Notes under the pieces: generated by a model
Seen by the model: the letters and a program-made list of their open reading frames with translations, nothing else
Databases searched by the model: none
Told to the model about the DNA's origin: nothing
Translations under genes and position numbers: made by a program
From: a methane-oxidizing endosymbiont of Gigantopelta aegis
GTDB taxonomy: Bacteria; Pseudomonadota; Gammaproteobacteria; Methylococcales; Methylomonadaceae
Length of the DNA: 64,000 nucleotides
Direction: 5' to 3'
Assembly: GCF_016097405.1 (NCBI RefSeq)
Contig: NZ_JAEHGD010000001.1
Span: 1,547,693 to 1,611,692 of the forward strand
Shown: piece by piece, positions 63,527-64,000 of the stretch
Position numbering within the stretch: position 1 is the first letter of the stretch
Layout of the letters: each line of letters begins with the position of its first letter

Positions 63527-64000
63527 AGGATTTGTGCTATTTTCTACCCCTGTTTAAACCCTGGTGGGGGCGTTTGCTGGGCGGCGGTGTGCTTGCCGTA
63601 CTTACCGCGCTGGCGGCGATTACCTTGCTCGGCTTGTCGGGTTGGTTTATTTGCGCGGCTGCCGTTGCCGGCGCAATGGCGCCGGATGGTGTGGCGGTGA
63701 CTTTTAATTTTATGCAGCCGGCGGCTGAGATTAGGGCGCTGGCCATCATTCGGACACTGGGGCGTTATGGCGAACGCTGGTTGACGCATGATGCAACATT
63801 CAAGGTTCTGGCTGAGATTCGATACTGGTTTTTCAGTCGCCTGATTCGGTTAACGCCGGGGCAGTTATCGGGCAAGCATTCTGGTGATGTGCTCAGCCGG
63901 ATTACCGTTGATATTGATGCATTGGATGCCATTTATCTCAGAATTTTGTTGCCATTGGCGATTGTTGTGACAGCTTCGGCGTTGGTGCTGGCACTGGTTT
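63523..64000 (+). CDS. cydC: thiol reductant ABC exporter subunit CydC (N-terminal part)
   Basis: The frame opens at the ATG in the cydD stop (ATGA) and stays open to the window edge, giving 159 residues. It begins MKDLCYFLPLFKPWWGRLL and continues with membrane segments (AVLTALAAITLLGLSGWFI) and RTLGRYGERWLTHDATFKVL, a typical CydC region. The ATPase domain lies outside. Together with cydD it forms the heterodimeric exporter. Confidence 0.92.
   Translation, partial: MKDLCYFLPLFKPWWGRLLGGGVLAVLTALAAITLLGLSGWFICAAAVAGAMAPDGVAVTFNFMQPAAEIRALAIIRTLGRYGERWLTHDATFKVLAEIRYWFFSRLIRLTPGQLSGKHSGDVLSRITVDIDALDAIYLRILLPLAIVVTASALVLALV

Overview
The window looks like a chromosome segment of a gammaproteobacterium. 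The strongest signs are gene orders typical of that class: mlaFEDB-murA-hisGDC divergent from yrbG-kdsD-kdsC-lptCAB-rpoN-hpf-rapZ, plus minCDE, petABC, guaBA and cydDC. The moderate GC content and the many dispersed palindromic repeats resemble type I methanotrophs (Methylococcales). No methane or methanol oxidation gene lies in the window, so that lineage is an inference. Nearly all genes are housekeeping, and the accessory content is concentrated in a few places.

0-7.4 kb: the end of nudJ, then mnmA, purB and pncC. A repeat-rich gap of 560 bp follows, then a two-gene operon coding a DUF434/DUF5616 protein and a histone-deacetylase-fold hydrolase. A zinc alcohol dehydrogenase (reverse strand) and pcm complete the stretch. 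7.6-10.5 kb: a mercury-resistance locus, merTPA on the reverse strand, divergent from merR across a classic MerR operator with a 19-bp spacer. 10.5-16.5 kb: SixA-like phosphatase, a lipoprotein whose signal-peptide codons overlap the terminator of a Bax-inhibitor-1 gene, truncated haemoglobin, a YgjP-like metallopeptidase, CorA, ApbE and UppP.

16.5-26.4 kb (reverse strand): petABC (cytochrome bc1), hisC, hisD, hisG, murA and a Mla lipid-transport operon that lacks mlaC. 26.9-35.8 kb (forward strand): yrbG, kdsD, kdsC, lptC, lptA, lptB, rpoN, hpf, rapZ (no ptsN between hpf and rapZ) and mgtE. 36-42.5 kb: a small winged-helix gene and minEDC on the reverse strand, a TPP riboswitch with thiC, dcd, a YcgL gene, a CPBP protease and a small membrane protein. 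42.5-49.3 kb: guaB, guaA and tadA forward, then mltF and pgi reverse.

49.3-54.6 kb: a tight reverse operon of unusual make-up: HDOD protein, FliK-like protein, GCS2-type glutamate-cysteine ligase, aspartoacylase-like zinc hydrolase and YcgN-like cysteine-cluster protein. 54.7-60.8 kb: an aldehyde:ferredoxin oxidoreductase (AOR) operon with a membrane protein, a polyferredoxin, the AOR catalytic subunit, an FAD/NAD oxidoreductase and a MoaD-like protein. The AOR gene is split by a 1.64-kb IS3-like element with a 4-bp target duplication. Removing the element and one copy of the duplication restores a 617-codon frame exactly. 60.8-64 kb: grxC, a class II aldolase gene, and cydD with the start of cydC.

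Three dispersed repeat families fill the longer gaps. One is a nested palindrome of about 155 bp with twin ACATCCxTGT hairpins, at 3.3, 28.9 and 35.8 kb. The second is a GATGGGTTTCGCT palindrome at 3.5, 20.6, 26.7 and probably 34.3 kb. The third is an ACTGATGTTACG end motif that abuts the stop codons of pncC and hisD. I saw no rRNA, tRNA or CRISPR array.
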